A stretch of 64,000 nt of DNA from positions 13,957,363 through 14,021,362 of the forward strand of contig OX419339.1 of NCBI GenBank assembly GCA_948470475.1, in the 5' to 3' direction. Each line of letters opens with the position of its first letter. The stretch's first letter is position 1. Shown here piece by piece: positions 24,701 through 35,538 of the stretch. Under the pieces are notes generated by a model. That model saw nothing but the letters and a program-made list of their open reading frames with translations, had not been told where the DNA came from and made no database searches. The position numbers and the translations under genes are program-made. Source of the stretch: Galaxea fascicularis. Lineage: Eukaryota > Cnidaria > Anthozoa > Scleractinia > Euphylliidae.

Positions 24701-26304
24701 TTTCCTAATCTTGATTTACGAAAAAAAAAAAGGCTTAGCGGCGTTAGAAATTTGTGCGGATTTCGTCCCCAGAAAGCTACCGATCAATCGGAAGAATTTC
24801 ATTGACATTTTGAGACGTTTTTAAGAGTAAACTATACGTTATTTATTTTTGATAGGACCTTCAGAGCCTCAAACAGAGCATCGCCGCTTTCAGAATGACG
24901 GAGGATATTTTAATGAATGGGGTAGTTATCCGTTCGAAATTCGCATATAAACAAATACCCCGCGCTGCCTGTTACAACGGGATGTGAAAGGATGGTTATT
25001 TAAAGACCGCATTTACATCCAAATGACTTTTAAAAGTTTCATCTCGGTGACTGAAAGTTTTCTTCCTTTTTCCAAGACAAGTTCAATGTTTTGGAGATTA
25101 GTGATGATACACCTCCAAACAGACCTGGCCGACAAATTTACATCCGATGAAGTACTTATGAATATTCAAGTGGGGGTCGACTAAAACGTTTTGTAGCATT
25201 GTTTCTTGATTTAAAAACACCGTACGTAATTTCGATATTCTGAAAAGATCCTTTAGAGAAAATATTCGAGAATTGCAGTAGAATTTGTCGGAAACATCGA
25301 AAAATCACCGAGAATTTAATTGTTATTAAAAGCTCTTTGAAGACGATTCTTATTTCGTTGATGCCGGACTCTCGCAGAGGATAATTTTTATCTGACAGCT
25401 GTCTCAGAAAATGTTTCTAAAAACAAACTTCACATGGATATCGCAGATAGCGAATCAATTGCTCATCGAAAACTTCACTGACTTTCATGTTGAAAAGGCG
25501 GAGGTTTTGCTAGAGTAGACGATGTTAAACGTCGGCAATTCGCAATGATACTAGACTTGCATAAGTTAAAAGGAACTAAGTGAGACGAAAATACTCACAG
25601 CAAAAGCAAATACTACAGCGCAATAGATGAAGTAAAAGGGACACTTTTTGTGATGTAGAAATATCATATTCCGGAAGTAAGACTGAAGAGTGGCGAATCA
25701 AGAAAACGCTAGTGAATTTGCTGCTGTTCGTTTGAATAACTGATGAAACATCGTGTTTTATTCATTTGCTTGTAATTATTTTTGAACGGCAGTTGTAAAA
25801 TTGGTCTGTGTCAGGTTGCATTTATAAATGTGCTGAGTTCTAAATGTAACGAGTTTTTAGTGGTGTACTTACTGAAGCGATTTTGTGCGCCTTCTCCAAC
25901 GTTTCGGCGAAGTTGCCATCCACGTTCAAAATCTCGAGGCAATCCTCAATCCATGGAAGTGTATCACGAATTAACATGTAGGTCCCTGAGCTGAACGATA
26001 TGAAGAAGAGCCCTATCGCTGTAGCCCACGCCCAACCGAAAATATGCGCCGCCTCGTAGAAATCCAAAGAGAAGTGACAGACTAGGTTTAGTACCCAGAT
26101 GACCAAACCAACGGTACCCAAGACTGGATAGTGCTTGCTTCGATGGCCTATAAAAGCCGTCATCAGATGCAGTGGTTGCAGTATTTTGTCCACTATTTCA
26201 CGATTGAACACCACACTTCGTGTAGACCTACCCCCTCCACAAGCCATTTTTTTCAAAGACCTAATGTAATGAACTAGAGCAGACAACCTTGATTTTTCCG
26301 CCAT
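17467..26304 (-). CDS. gustatory-receptor-like (GRL) seven-transmembrane protein, five exons
   Basis: Exons on the minus strand, all in phase: 25873-26304 (ATG at 26304), 25599-25682, 19884-20115, 19094-19206, 17467-18279 (TGA); 557 residues. No signal peptide is seen. Predicted helices: about 59-78 (LGTVGLVIWVLNLVCHF), 86-111 (IFGWAWATAIGLFFISFSS), 158-190, 214-240 (LYGYILFLVIILFVMYITG), 290-310, 316-340 (LWFALVPMIWSAAPLILAA) and 528-552 (SSVGILWVSVLAIFIQEIV). Between helices 6 and 7 lies a long hydrophilic loop with an acidic Ser/Glu run (ESDESESESEDMDEYQ) and Arg-rich segments. The N-terminal motif ILQPLHLMTAFIG and the last helix ending in IFIQE resemble the insect gustatory receptor / cnidarian GRL pattern (family knowledge: seven helices, cytoplasmic N-terminus, conserved final helix ending in a Gln). 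If so it is a plasma-membrane ligand-gated cation channel. PHTF-like or another multi-pass family is the alternative. Intron 2 is 5.5 kb. Confidence 0.6.
18335..18800 (+). mobile_element. internally deleted Crypton-like (KIAA1958/DUF3504-type) element remnant
   Basis: Starts near TGGTCTATTATCAATACTGC and GATTGGTTGAGCTACTAGTA. It carries a short coding exon (18433-18550) and ends with TCTGAGTCAATAGCCCATTC, modules I associate with a multicopy cnidarian repeat. The recombinase body is missing. It lies in the intron between the last two GRL exons, opposite to that gene. Confidence 0.55.
18433..18550 (+). pseudogene. first-exon fragment of a KIAA1958/Crypton-type protein
   Basis: ATG at 18433 opens MAAESRFAEVSDEYLSSLL then HKSIPKSTKKSTKYGMKIF and meets a donor-like AACG|GTAGG at 18550. 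Proteins related to KIAA1958 (domain derived from Crypton tyrosine recombinases) begin with a similar RF..VS..E...L, NTKK.TK, MKIFN pattern (recalled, not searched). The rest of the gene is absent, so this is a relic. Confidence 0.5.
20150..20596. repeat. interspersed repeat family, copy 2 (inverted relative to 12712-12992)
   Basis: The palindromic half (CGACCTCGAGTACAATTCGT and GAACTTTCAAAATCACGAGT) is at the left and TGTACTGCTCTCGACCAATC at the right, the reverse order and orientation of copy 1. Located in the large GRL intron. This copy is longer by about 170 bp in the middle. Confidence 0.8.
20878..20951. repeat. MITE of the GGCCGTTTTTATNCTAGAGACG family, copy 3 (minimal)
   Basis: A 73-bp, nearly perfect hairpin: GGCCGTTTTTATACTAGAGA at the left and CCTAGTATAAAAAAGGCC at the right, meeting at GACGGATC. 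Smallest member of the family in the window. Confidence 0.8.
20952..25598. other. GRL intron 2 remainder: nothing recognised
   Basis: AT-rich intronic DNA. Several open stretches exist (for example 21382-21663 and 24561-24824), but none shows a motif, flanking exon or codon pattern I can defend. A short direct repeat occurs earlier in the gene at 19433-19496 (AATGCTGNCGANCTCTCCAGGG twice). Confidence 0.4.
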
Positions 26305-28978
26305 GATGTGGTCTGGTCACCTTGCCTCTTTTTTGTGTGTGTACCTGAACCTTGGTGAGAAACGCTAATTGGCGAGAGCTGCAGAAGTTGAAACGAAGTC
26401 ATTTGCCCTGCAAATAACAAACAAATGATCTTTGTTTTGAAGGCTTTCTCGAAGCTAGACTAGCGCTAATTTTCAGTGGCACGCAATGCACGCGACCTTT
26501 GCACGGCGCCTCGTTCGCGGTTTTTACTCAATATAAGACCCCTCTGCAGGTGAACAAATAAAGTGAATACCCGTCCCTCTGTCCAAAACCCTTTTACTCA
26601 GCGACGTCAACTGATAACCTTCCTCTGAAACGTTGCCGGGTTTTCAAACCGGCTTCAAACATGCGGATTCATTTTCCGAGACAGTACTGATATAGTTTCT
26701 AATTATAATCAATGCGAGTTGAGACTGTAACTCTTTCGTCATCGCTGACGCCTTATCTTTCGGTTCGTCTTCAAAGATAGGCCCTCAAGAAATAACTTCA
26801 ATTTATACTTGAAATATAAACAGCGATCGATTGCCGTGGGCCAGAGTGATATCCGTATACAAACCATATATACCGCGAATTTGTTTCACAAATTAAAACA
26901 TTTCTCAAAGATAATAACAAGAGAGAGGATTTGACATGCCTTCTGCCAAAAGTTTGCTTTATATTTTCTTCATGATACATTTTTTTATCTTTTTTTCAAA
27001 CGCCATTTAATCGTATTTCCATTACAACTAGATCATTAGGAGATAAAAAGTTTTCGCATGCAGATATCTCCCTGTATCTCAGGTTCCCTACCTGCCTTAT
27101 TTGGCTCGTAGTTACCGATCGGTCAATAATTTTCAAAGCAGGATCGGTTTGAACAAAGCGAACGTTACCTCGGTTTTCTAAAGCGTGCAGACTCCGACAG
27201 CAGAGCCACACCGATCCAAGCCAAAAGGGTTTACTTTTGCCTGTATAATAATGAAATAAGAATTAAAACACAGGCTGCCTTACATCAAGAATATCCCCTG
27301 CGGGCATTCTGTATAGAACTGTATAGAAATTGTTGTTCGCTGTAACTTCGCTCGCTGGGCGTTTCATTTCAATTTCCCGGTTCCCGGTCGCGTTTCCTGA
27401 CACAACGAAAATAGGAGAACATAATAATATACATGGCAATTGTCAAGGCTTTGGAAGTCACGTTTTTTTTGTTTTTGTTTTTTTCTGCTAACGGTACGTA
27501 GCAAATTTACCTTAAGAGTGCATCATTCTAAGGCGATACCGTTCGATCGTGCTTTCGTGTTTCCACGTCAAAGAAGAAAGAAGCGGATTTCAAAGTTCTT
27601 CGTTGTATTGTCCTAAATAATCTGTTTAAAAAAGATGGTATTCATGCAAAAGGTTGATTCTGGCGGCACAAACCTGATTGGTCGATCCTAATAAAAACCA
27701 TAATAATCTTTGCTTTGATTCATTGGCATCATACTGTATGTGTTTACACCGTTTGCTATGACTTTCACGCTTAAATGCCATTCTCTAATTACGCCATTCA
27801 GCTGAAACAGCTTCCTCTATGGGACACCTCCAATGACTTTTTACAACAATTCCTTCACCAGAACAATACGCAAAATGAACCTCGTCAAAAGTTATTATCT
27901 CTTAGGAAGTCATTATTATCCAAAGGGTAAGGGCCATCGCTTGTTTACCTTGCTTTTGGAAAACACTTTCTCATCGAACTATTTTGCAGCTATTTTTACT
28001 GGAGGCCTGCGATGTAAACATCATACATATTGCCGCTATGAATTTTTCATTTACCTATTTCGAATTCTTCATTTTTTTGCTTCGATGGTACACTCATGAA
28101 GAGGTTTTATCGTTACCTCGGCAACTGGAAAATGTAAAAGTTACGATGCTCAGTTACTTGAATCATATGTCTGCGATTTTATTAAACAAGGAAATAAACT
28201 GCAACAGAACAAAATGTTGGAGAAAAATAACTTCTCGTGTCGGAGCAAAATAATCTTAATCAAAGCCATATTAAAACACAGTATAAAAATATCGTGAAGA
28301 ACGAAATGAACATGTTTAAACTGGCCGTGGCAAATAATTTGGTTTATCTCCAGGCTTTGTTACTTCGCATTTACTCGCCACCTCTTGGGCGAGCAATTTT
28401 TCATTCCGCTTGCATGGAAGAACGGACGAGCGACGATATGTTGGAGTCATTGTGTTCACTTTATAATCACTCATTTTAAATTTTAAATAAATAACATGAA
28501 ACTAAAAATACGTTCCCTAATTGTAATTAATGGTTACTTAAAATATACTTCAACTGAGAAAATCCATGCGGCACCTGCTTCAGAAAGATGATGGAGGAGA
28601 GGTAATAATAGATAAAAACAAACGACATTAAATCGATAGCTTAAGAGGAGCCAAGAAGAGTTGTCAGTACAGCCTTTCTTAGGTACAATAGCGCGATGAA
28701 AGCGAACATCACCAAAGAAAGGTTCTGCTCTGTAGTTCTCGTTTAAACTGGTCAAACTTCTGTTTAGGAATACAATCCTTATTGCAGCACACCAGGGAAG
28801 TACTAGCTTAATCGCCAAGCACTACAGCCGCGCCATGTCGTAGAGAATAACAAACATAACCACTGCTCAACGGCTTTCTCATACTTTACGATTTCTGCCA
28901 CAGGCTCACGCAAAACGTATTGTCAATTTGCTGGTCCTAGCACAAGAAAACAGACGAACGTGGCTCTTCATCGATTTC
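26305..28978. other. GRL 5' flank and intergenic DNA: nothing recognised
   Basis: Upstream region of the GRL gene on the minus strand. No core promoter element can be called with confidence, no coding exon, no clear repeat end. Short open frames (27833-28479) look like chance in AT-rich DNA. Confidence 0.4.
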
Positions 28979-31423
28979 CACCCATTCTCAGCTAAAGTGC
29001 CCAATTCCCGTGGGCACCTGTCTCATATCTTTGCTTAGGTAATACTTTGTGGTTATGATGCTGGCAATTAACTTACACTTCTTATTTAAAAGTTTGGTTT
29101 CTTTGGAATAAGAAAATACCTTTATGTGAAAGTAGAAAGCCAATAATTCGGTTTTAGAGATTAGCAAAAGTGTCCAGTAAGTGTAAAATGTGCTGTCCCA
29201 AGCCAACTCTTGTTAAAATGAAGTGAAATATCTTAAATTGTGCATCTATATGTGAACCATAAGATATTCATGTCAATACCCGGTACAAATATGTTGTCAA
29301 AAATAATTAAGAGGGAAGAAAAGGGCCTCTTGTCTTATCAACGAAGAGAAAATTGTCCTGTCTCACGATTTTGTAACTTACGTTACTTTGTAACTTTGAC
29401 TTGATGATATAACTCTGGAATTGTTTTATGATTATTTAAATCAAGGTCTCCTTGCTTCAATTTCAGTATACTTTCTAGAAACATAGCTGGTAAAGCACCA
29501 CTTTTAATACTTGAGTCAAAACAATGTCTTTTCTCCGGAGCATCTTTACGTCGCTTTTGTGACTGGTAACATACGTTACCACATTTCTCTAAATCTGTTT
29601 TTCCGAGACTGCACTAAACACGTTTACCGTGTAGATTGACCCTAAGGAACTCAAAGTAATAAGCGCCAATGTAAACCACAAGTTCTTTGTTTAGCAGATA
29701 GAGGGTGAAACCCATAAAATGTAACATACGTTACCTTGTAACGTACGTTACCGAAGTGTGACAAATCAAAAATCACGTGTTTGTCAAGCTTCAGATCAAC
29801 GGTCGCACGCAGTTGACATTTCTACTAAATTGTGAAATGCCACAAGGTCTTTTCGCGAGAATTTACTTACAGATCGAGGTCCTGTTGACTACTCGAAGGA
29901 AAACATTTATCGTATCTGCACCCGCTCACTCACTCAAGTCGAGATCTCACTTCGTTTTGTAAGCAAAAAGCTTATATTTAAGCATAATATTCTGTGTTAG
30001 CAATCCCTTCATTAAAAAGTACTTTAGGTCTTCAAAGAAGAATTTTGTTTCCTTTTTGACGGTCACTTTTAAAGACGTTTCTCGGTAACGTAAGTTACCT
30101 GAAAATTTAAGAGTCATGATATCATAGAAAATTTCGCAGGGAAATCTCCCAAAAAAGAGATTAGCGAGCAAAACGACCTTTTATTTTCCTTGTGAAGATA
30201 TCTTAGCAGGAATAGCTATCAGGACTACAAGGTTTCTTGCTATTTCCACCGCCGATCCGGGTCAGTGAAAAGGAGGAGAGCTGAAATTTGGGTGGACTAC
30301 GCAAACATTCTCTGTATCCTTGAGGCGCCCATCCAATGTGGAAGATCCTAAAGAAGGCTGTTTACCTTGTCTTTAGCTACGCTTCGGCAATTTCAAGAAC
30401 AAATTTTTTGTTTGGCCAAAGTAAACAGTTTTTGGTAATCATGACGACGACAGTATTAAGACTGAGTCATACAATATGTTCTGTCAACAAATTGCGTTGT
30501 AACTTACGTTCCAGTTAATTTTTTAACATTTTAAATACAACTTCACGCCAAGAAAATAGAAAATATATGCCCTTATTACATGTTTTATGATGTTTGCTGC
30601 AACGAGAGTTAAGCAATTTTTTGTCCAAACGATATATGTATAACCGAATAGTGATTTTAATGAATTTTGTTTTCAAGCAGCAGATTTATGAATTAAATTT
30701 AATATTTTCCCTAGTGTACCGGCTAAATATTTTTAAACGCTTCAAAGTAGTAGGATATCGTAATGTTAATGTTCTTTAAACAACTCTCGACCACAAAATT
30801 TGTTCGTTAATGGGAATTACGGAGTTATTATTCTCGGTAACATACGTTACCCTAACTTGTGTAACTTACGTTACCACACATCTAATGCTGATTGTACCTC
30901 AGTGAAGTCATGTAGGCTTGTACATGTAATCACTGTCTAAAGAACTGTAATTGTATGTTATGACCGAAGTGAAAAGACTCTTTCCAGTTCAACATTTGTG
31001 ATCTCGCGAAAATTAAAAGAATAACATTTTAGATATTGTATCTTACGGCCAATGTTATTGTTACAAAAATCTTTAAGGTTTTAAACATATCTGCAAGTTT
31101 TATGGAAAAAACGGATTCTCAATATGGTTAAGGTTTGTAAGTGTTAGCCATTTCCTAAAAACGTTGAAATAAAAGTTATTTAGCCATTTTTTGGTCTTAT
31201 TCCCAACCCTTAGATTCTACCAGGAAGTGCCACTTTGCATAAACAACATACCTTTACATAAATACGCATATCTCAGAAAAAACTCAAGCTATTACTGTCA
31301 TCTTTTCAGAAAATAAACTTGAAAAGTCACTTATTTATTTGAAATTATTTCTGATAAAATTAAAGGAACTTCATTTTTTTCGATTTCTCGCACTCAATTG
31401 GGCACTTTAGCTGAGAATGGGTG
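28979..31423. mobile_element. non-coding DNA-transposon-like element, 2445 bp, 28-bp perfect TIRs, internal palindrome array
   Basis: The ends at 28979-29006 and 31396-31423 are exact inverted copies of 28 bp (CACCCATTCTCAGCTAAAGT then GCCCAATT). Both are flanked by TTTC (28975-28978 and 31424-31427), a likely 4-bp target duplication. There is no transposase-like frame inside. The interior carries eight copies of GTAACNTACGTTAC (one degenerate, one inverted) at 29373, 29566, 29721, 29738, 30085, 30499, 30837 and 30861. I know no named family with these ends. It may be a non-autonomous DNA transposon. Confidence 0.7.
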
Positions 31424-31660
31424 TTTCACGGTGCTTTTTAGAATTTTATCAACTGACACAGAGGTTTTATCGGTTTTCTTTTACTGATTATTTTATTTTT
31501 ATTTTTATTTACTGATTTAATAATTTAGCAGGTCCACGTCAACCTGCAATATCAAATAAAATATGTTACTTTATATCGCACTCGATCGGATCGACCGGGC
31601 GTATATGCTTTGGCGCGGAGTACACAAATGAAATCGTGATCATTATAGTTCGTCACGTGA

Positions 31661-32218
31661 TTGGCCGTATTTATCTTGGAAGACGAATAATCTCAGACGA
31701 ATTATTCCTCAGTTTAAGATAAACACGGAGACGCATAAAACAGCAGTAGACGAATAAAAGTATGAAGATAGAGATGGGGTACTAGAACTCTTAATGAGGT
31801 TAAAATAAGCGGAAAAATCGAGACAATATGGCTCGCATTTGTTGTGCTTAACATTTATCTCAAATAAAAAAAAAGGTCGAAAACCAACAGTTGCAGTGTT
31901 TTTTGAATGGCAAAGCCGTAAAGGAAAACGGAGATACAGTGAAATGATACTCAAAGACGAATAATAGTCTCTCAAACCGTTAGACCAATTACGAACACGA
32001 GATTCCTTTCCTTTTGTCGGCATTTTTTACGTATTTCTGTGCAACAAAACCATGAAGTGTTCCTCGGGTGGTTACACAGATTTTGCGTTCGTCTGTTTGT
32101 GTGTCCCGCGTTTATCTTGACGAACAATTCCTCTGAGACCAATAATACGTCTGGTTCTTATCCGTATTTATCGTGACCCATAATGCGTCTCAGACGTCTT
32201 CCAAGATAAATACGGCCA
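31661..32218. repeat. MITE, ~558 bp, TIR GGCCGTATTTATCTTGGAAG
   Basis: GGCCGTATTTATCTTGGAAG ACG at the left is inverted at the right (CGTCTTCCAAGATAAATACG GCC). AGACGAAT/GTCTCAGACG words recur inside. The ends resemble the GGCCGTTTTTAT family seen elsewhere in the window. An open minus frame inside (31709-32023) has no recognisable motif. Confidence 0.8.
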
Positions 32219-32454
32219 TTGACTTTTAAAAGCAGGACTTACAGTTTATAGCAGTCTGCTGTACTCTTTTTCGGTCACTAGAAGCCCACAAACAAATTTC
32301 TTGATGAAGTTTGTTTCTGGGTTTGTTCGTGCAATCATCGGGAACACGAATTTCAAAGCAAGGTGAAAGTAGCCAAAGCTTTTGACTCAAATGTAATGAA
32401 ATCTGTGAAACTAACGGCGAAATGTATACCTCATATTTATCCAGAAACCCTTGC

Positions 32455-32740
32455 AAAACCATGTGCGACCATGGTTACCGACTTCAGCGCGCAAGCGCAA
32501 GCCCAACAATGTTGTGCGGACCGTTTAAACGAACGCAAGATGTTACGACAGGCTTCATTAATCACGAGAAGAAAAGAAATGTTGGCCGATGTTGGGTCAA
32601 AATTTTGACGGAATTCAAACTTCACACGATATGCGCCCAACGTCATGTCACATTGCCCAACGCAGGGTGTTCAAACGATTACAACATGTTACACTCATCA
32701 ATGTTGGGTGATGTTGTGCCAACATGTTGCGTTCGTTTGG
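32455..32740. repeat. CCAACANTGTTGG-rich repeat (same family as 58110-58548)
   Basis: Repeated words such as CCCAACAATGTTGTGCGGAC, ATGTTGGGTGATGTTG and GCCAACATGTTGCGTTCGTT. Both orientations occur, giving an imperfect palindrome. No gene. Confidence 0.65.
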
Positions 32741-32994
32741 AGTCTAAATTTTATCAACAAGTTCTTACTTGGAAAATCAAGTAAAACACAACATATAACG
32801 CAACCAGTGTCAGTGATGAACGTGACATCAAATTGTTGAGAATCTTTTGCAATCTCAGACTTGAAAAACTTGAAATAAATCATTTTACAGGACCTAGAGC
32901 GAAGTTAGTCTATATAATGGAAGAGACACATCTATAATGAAATTGTCGTTGAGTCAAGCACCTTTTCTTGTTAAGAAAATGAGGACTTGCAAGT

Positions 32995-33025
<31 letters not shown>

Positions 33026-33043
33026 TTAAGCAACTGGATAGAA
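32741..33043. other. gap: no feature recognised
   Basis: AT-rich sequence between two repeats. No frame, repeat end or RNA motif seen. Confidence 0.4.
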
Positions 33044-33060
33044 GAAGCCTGAAAAAATCA

Positions 33061-33094
<34 letters not shown>

Positions 33095-33112
33095 GATACC
33101 GGTGCGATGCTA
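33044..33112 (-). repeat. tRNA-derived SINE fragment
   Basis: On the minus strand the T-arm/B-box GGGTTCGAATCCCGTTGAAG is preceded by GGTATCGCGGAGGTCAC and followed by a small TTCAGG/CCTGA hairpin. The A-box half is lost (the sequence breaks off after GCATCGCACC). Not a functional tRNA. Confidence 0.65.
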
Positions 33113-33838
33113 TGAACTTGTTTATTAAAAGGACTTGTTTATTAAAGACTCAGTAAATGGCTCACCTATTCACTAATTAACAATTGTTCGACAAACTCTC
33201 GTTGGATATGAAATGGTAGACAGCCAACGAGGCGTGTAGCGCCTAGTTGGCTATAATCATCTCATGTCTCACAAGCGCCCACAAATTATGGTTAAGTCTT
33301 CTCTACTTTATCTTTCAAAAACTAAAAACCGACTCAGTTGTACATGGACCAGTTACTATATTTGTAGAGCATGGTTTAGAATGGCTCATATAACATGATG
33401 ACTAAGCTAATCACTTAAAAGTCTAGAATTGCACAATCCAATCATCCAGTTTTAAATAAGTACGAATACTTGATGTTAATCTTTTCAGGCTAGCCTGAAA
33501 AAATCTGTATATAATTTCTTATGTCCGGCTTTTTCATCGTCTTTCGTTGCTTTAAAAACACCGACACATCTGATTTGTAAAGTAAGAAATTTAGGCTGTT
33601 ATTTTGAATTTTAAAAAAAATGTACCAGAAGGCACACGTGATCGTGTAGTAGTCAGTAGTTGTATTTATGGCTATGTTCAATAAATTCAAAGCACTAAGG
33701 AGAAGGAAGCCACATAGAGCAGTTTCTGAACTTATCACTCTCTGCATTTGATAAATGAGTTTCCATTTACCGTCATTAAAATTTATCAAATGAAGAATGA
33801 TCGTCACAGTTGTGATCGCTATTTTTGCAATTACGTAA
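33113..33838. other. gap: no gene recognised
   Basis: Contains a short direct duplication of the phrase CTTGTTTATTAAA near 33118-33147. Nothing else recognised. Confidence 0.4.
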
Positions 33839-33913
33839 AGAAGCCTGAAAAAAATTCAGGACTTCAATGGGGCTTGAGCCCGGAATCGCGAGGTCACGGG
33901 TTCGAGCCCCGTT
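33839..33913. repeat. head-to-head tRNA-like SINE fragment
   Basis: The left half (AAGCCTGAAAAAAATTCAGG, then GGGGCTTGAGCCC) is antisense to the SINE. The right half (GAGGTCACGGGTTCGAGCCC CGTT) is sense. The T-arm is therefore present in both orientations within 75 bp. Confidence 0.6.
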
Positions 33914-34510
33914 CACATCATATGATTTCTTTCATATGCATCATTCACATTAAAATTTATGTTTTACCACAATTGCTAGTAATCTCGCAATCCGAGTGGC
34001 TAATTTGCTAAGCTGCATTATGCATGCATTTTGATTGGTTCTTACTTAAGATCTTTTAGAGGACAGACGCACAGATGACGTCGTAATTGAAAACTTTTTT
34101 CCCTCTGTTTTTCAAAAATGGTGGAAAATCTTGAAAATTTAATGATATTTTACCAGACTGGGCGAACGAAGACGTTGGGAAACGTCTTTCCCACGGCAAG
34201 GAGAAGAAGAAAAAAATACGCTTCTTTGTAGAAAATGATTTGAACAAAATAATAGAGCGGTGTCAGTCGAGCGCCAATAAACGAAACACAAAATGTGTGG
34301 TAAAATTATTTCAAAGTAATTAAGCAAACACCACTTGCAAAACTGTTCTGAGATTGATTCATGAGAAAAATTCAACTTTTCTCAGTCTCAAAATAATTCC
34401 TTACACAGATTATATAGTGTCAGGGAAGAAACATCACAACATCGCTTCTTAAAATGAACACAACAGAATTAGACCGAAACCTTCCGAGGTTTTATGTTAA
34501 TTTAGGTACT

Positions 34511-34829
34511 ATTGTTTCAACATTCATATGGTAATTTCTCTTTGAAAATGAGGATTCTCTTGGATTTTTCTTGCAGGGTATAAAGAAGGGGATGAAATGA
34601 ACATGTGGTCCAAGTTACAACGCTAGAGCTCTTATATTAACCGAGAAAATCGCCTATGAATATTCAAACAATAGAAATTGGTCAATGAGCAAAATGGAGC
34701 AAAATTCAGGTAATATTGTTTCAATATTCATATGGTAATTTCTCTTCGAAAATGAAGATTTTCTTGGATTTTTCTTGCTGGGTATAAAGAAGGGGATGAA
34801 ATGAACATGTGGTCCAAGTTACAAAGCTA
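34511..34829 (+). repeat. direct repeat pair, 204-bp period
   Basis: A ~115-bp unit beginning ATTGTTTCAACATTCATATG and containing GGTATAAAGAAGGGGATGAA and GAACATGTGGTCCAAGTTAC occurs at about 34511-34622 and again 204 bp further on, with few differences. The spacer (about 34623-34714) is unique. No coding function seen. Confidence 0.85.
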
Positions 34830-35003
34830 ACATATGAAGAGTGCAGTCATTCAGCTCTTATTAGTGAATTCATTAATTGAACGATACCTACACAATCATG
34901 GTGTTACACCGCTGGAAATATCAAAACACCAAGTGCTTCAAAAGGGCAACAAAATTCTTGAACTCGGAATCGATCAACCGTCGCGCCGGCAAAGAAATTA
35001 GAG

Positions 35004-35216
35004 ACCAGATTTGAGCAGGAGTACGAGATTGAGTACGAGTACGACTTTTGAAAACTTTTCCGCGTGCTTCAGATGATCACTATTGACAACAATCTTGTTT
35101 CTACAATCTCGTACCGGTAAGCAACAAGGAAGAGTGAGGCTTCAGGGGAGGTGATTGATTTAAAATTAAAAACTTGTACTCGTACTCGATCTCGTACTTG
35201 TACTCAAATCTGAAGG
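35004..35216. repeat. foldback repeat rich in GAGTACGAG
   Basis: CAGATTTGAGCAGGAGTACG AGATTGAG at the left pairs with CTCGATCTCGTACTTGTACT CAAATCTG at the right. About 213 bp, no coding. Confidence 0.75.
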
Positions 35217-35359
35217 CACAAACCAGTTTATTGTACCTTTAGACCTACTGAAAATCCAAGCCAGCCCGTGCCCGTTCCCGCGACAACTCCAGCCGACAGC
35301 ACACCGCCATCAGTATCACAGCTGGAAAGTGTGTCCGGCTGACACAAATTTCCACCGTC

Positions 35360-35538
35360 AATACACCATTTTACTAATGATCAGTTCCCAGTGAACTGTG
35401 GGTAGATCCAGTCCTTTGTGGGGGCAAACGGTCAAAATTAGAATTTCAAATTACATCTTTAGAGGGCCGTTTGCCCCCACAGAGGACTGGATCTACCCAC
35501 AATTCACTGGGAACTGATCATTAGTAAAATGGTGTATT
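35360..35538. repeat. near-perfect palindrome (MITE), ~75-bp arms
   Basis: AATACACCATTTTACTAATG at the left and its complement at the right. The arms continue through GATCAGTTCCCAGTGAA, GTGGGTAGATCCAGTCC and TGTGGGGGCAAACGG with only a few mismatches, around a spacer of about 33 bp. Confidence 0.9.

Noticed and set aside
29373..30874. CRISPR-like array from the repeated 14-mers
   Set aside because: Spacing is irregular (17 to over 400 bp), repeats are short and palindromic, there are no cas genes, and the context is an animal genome.
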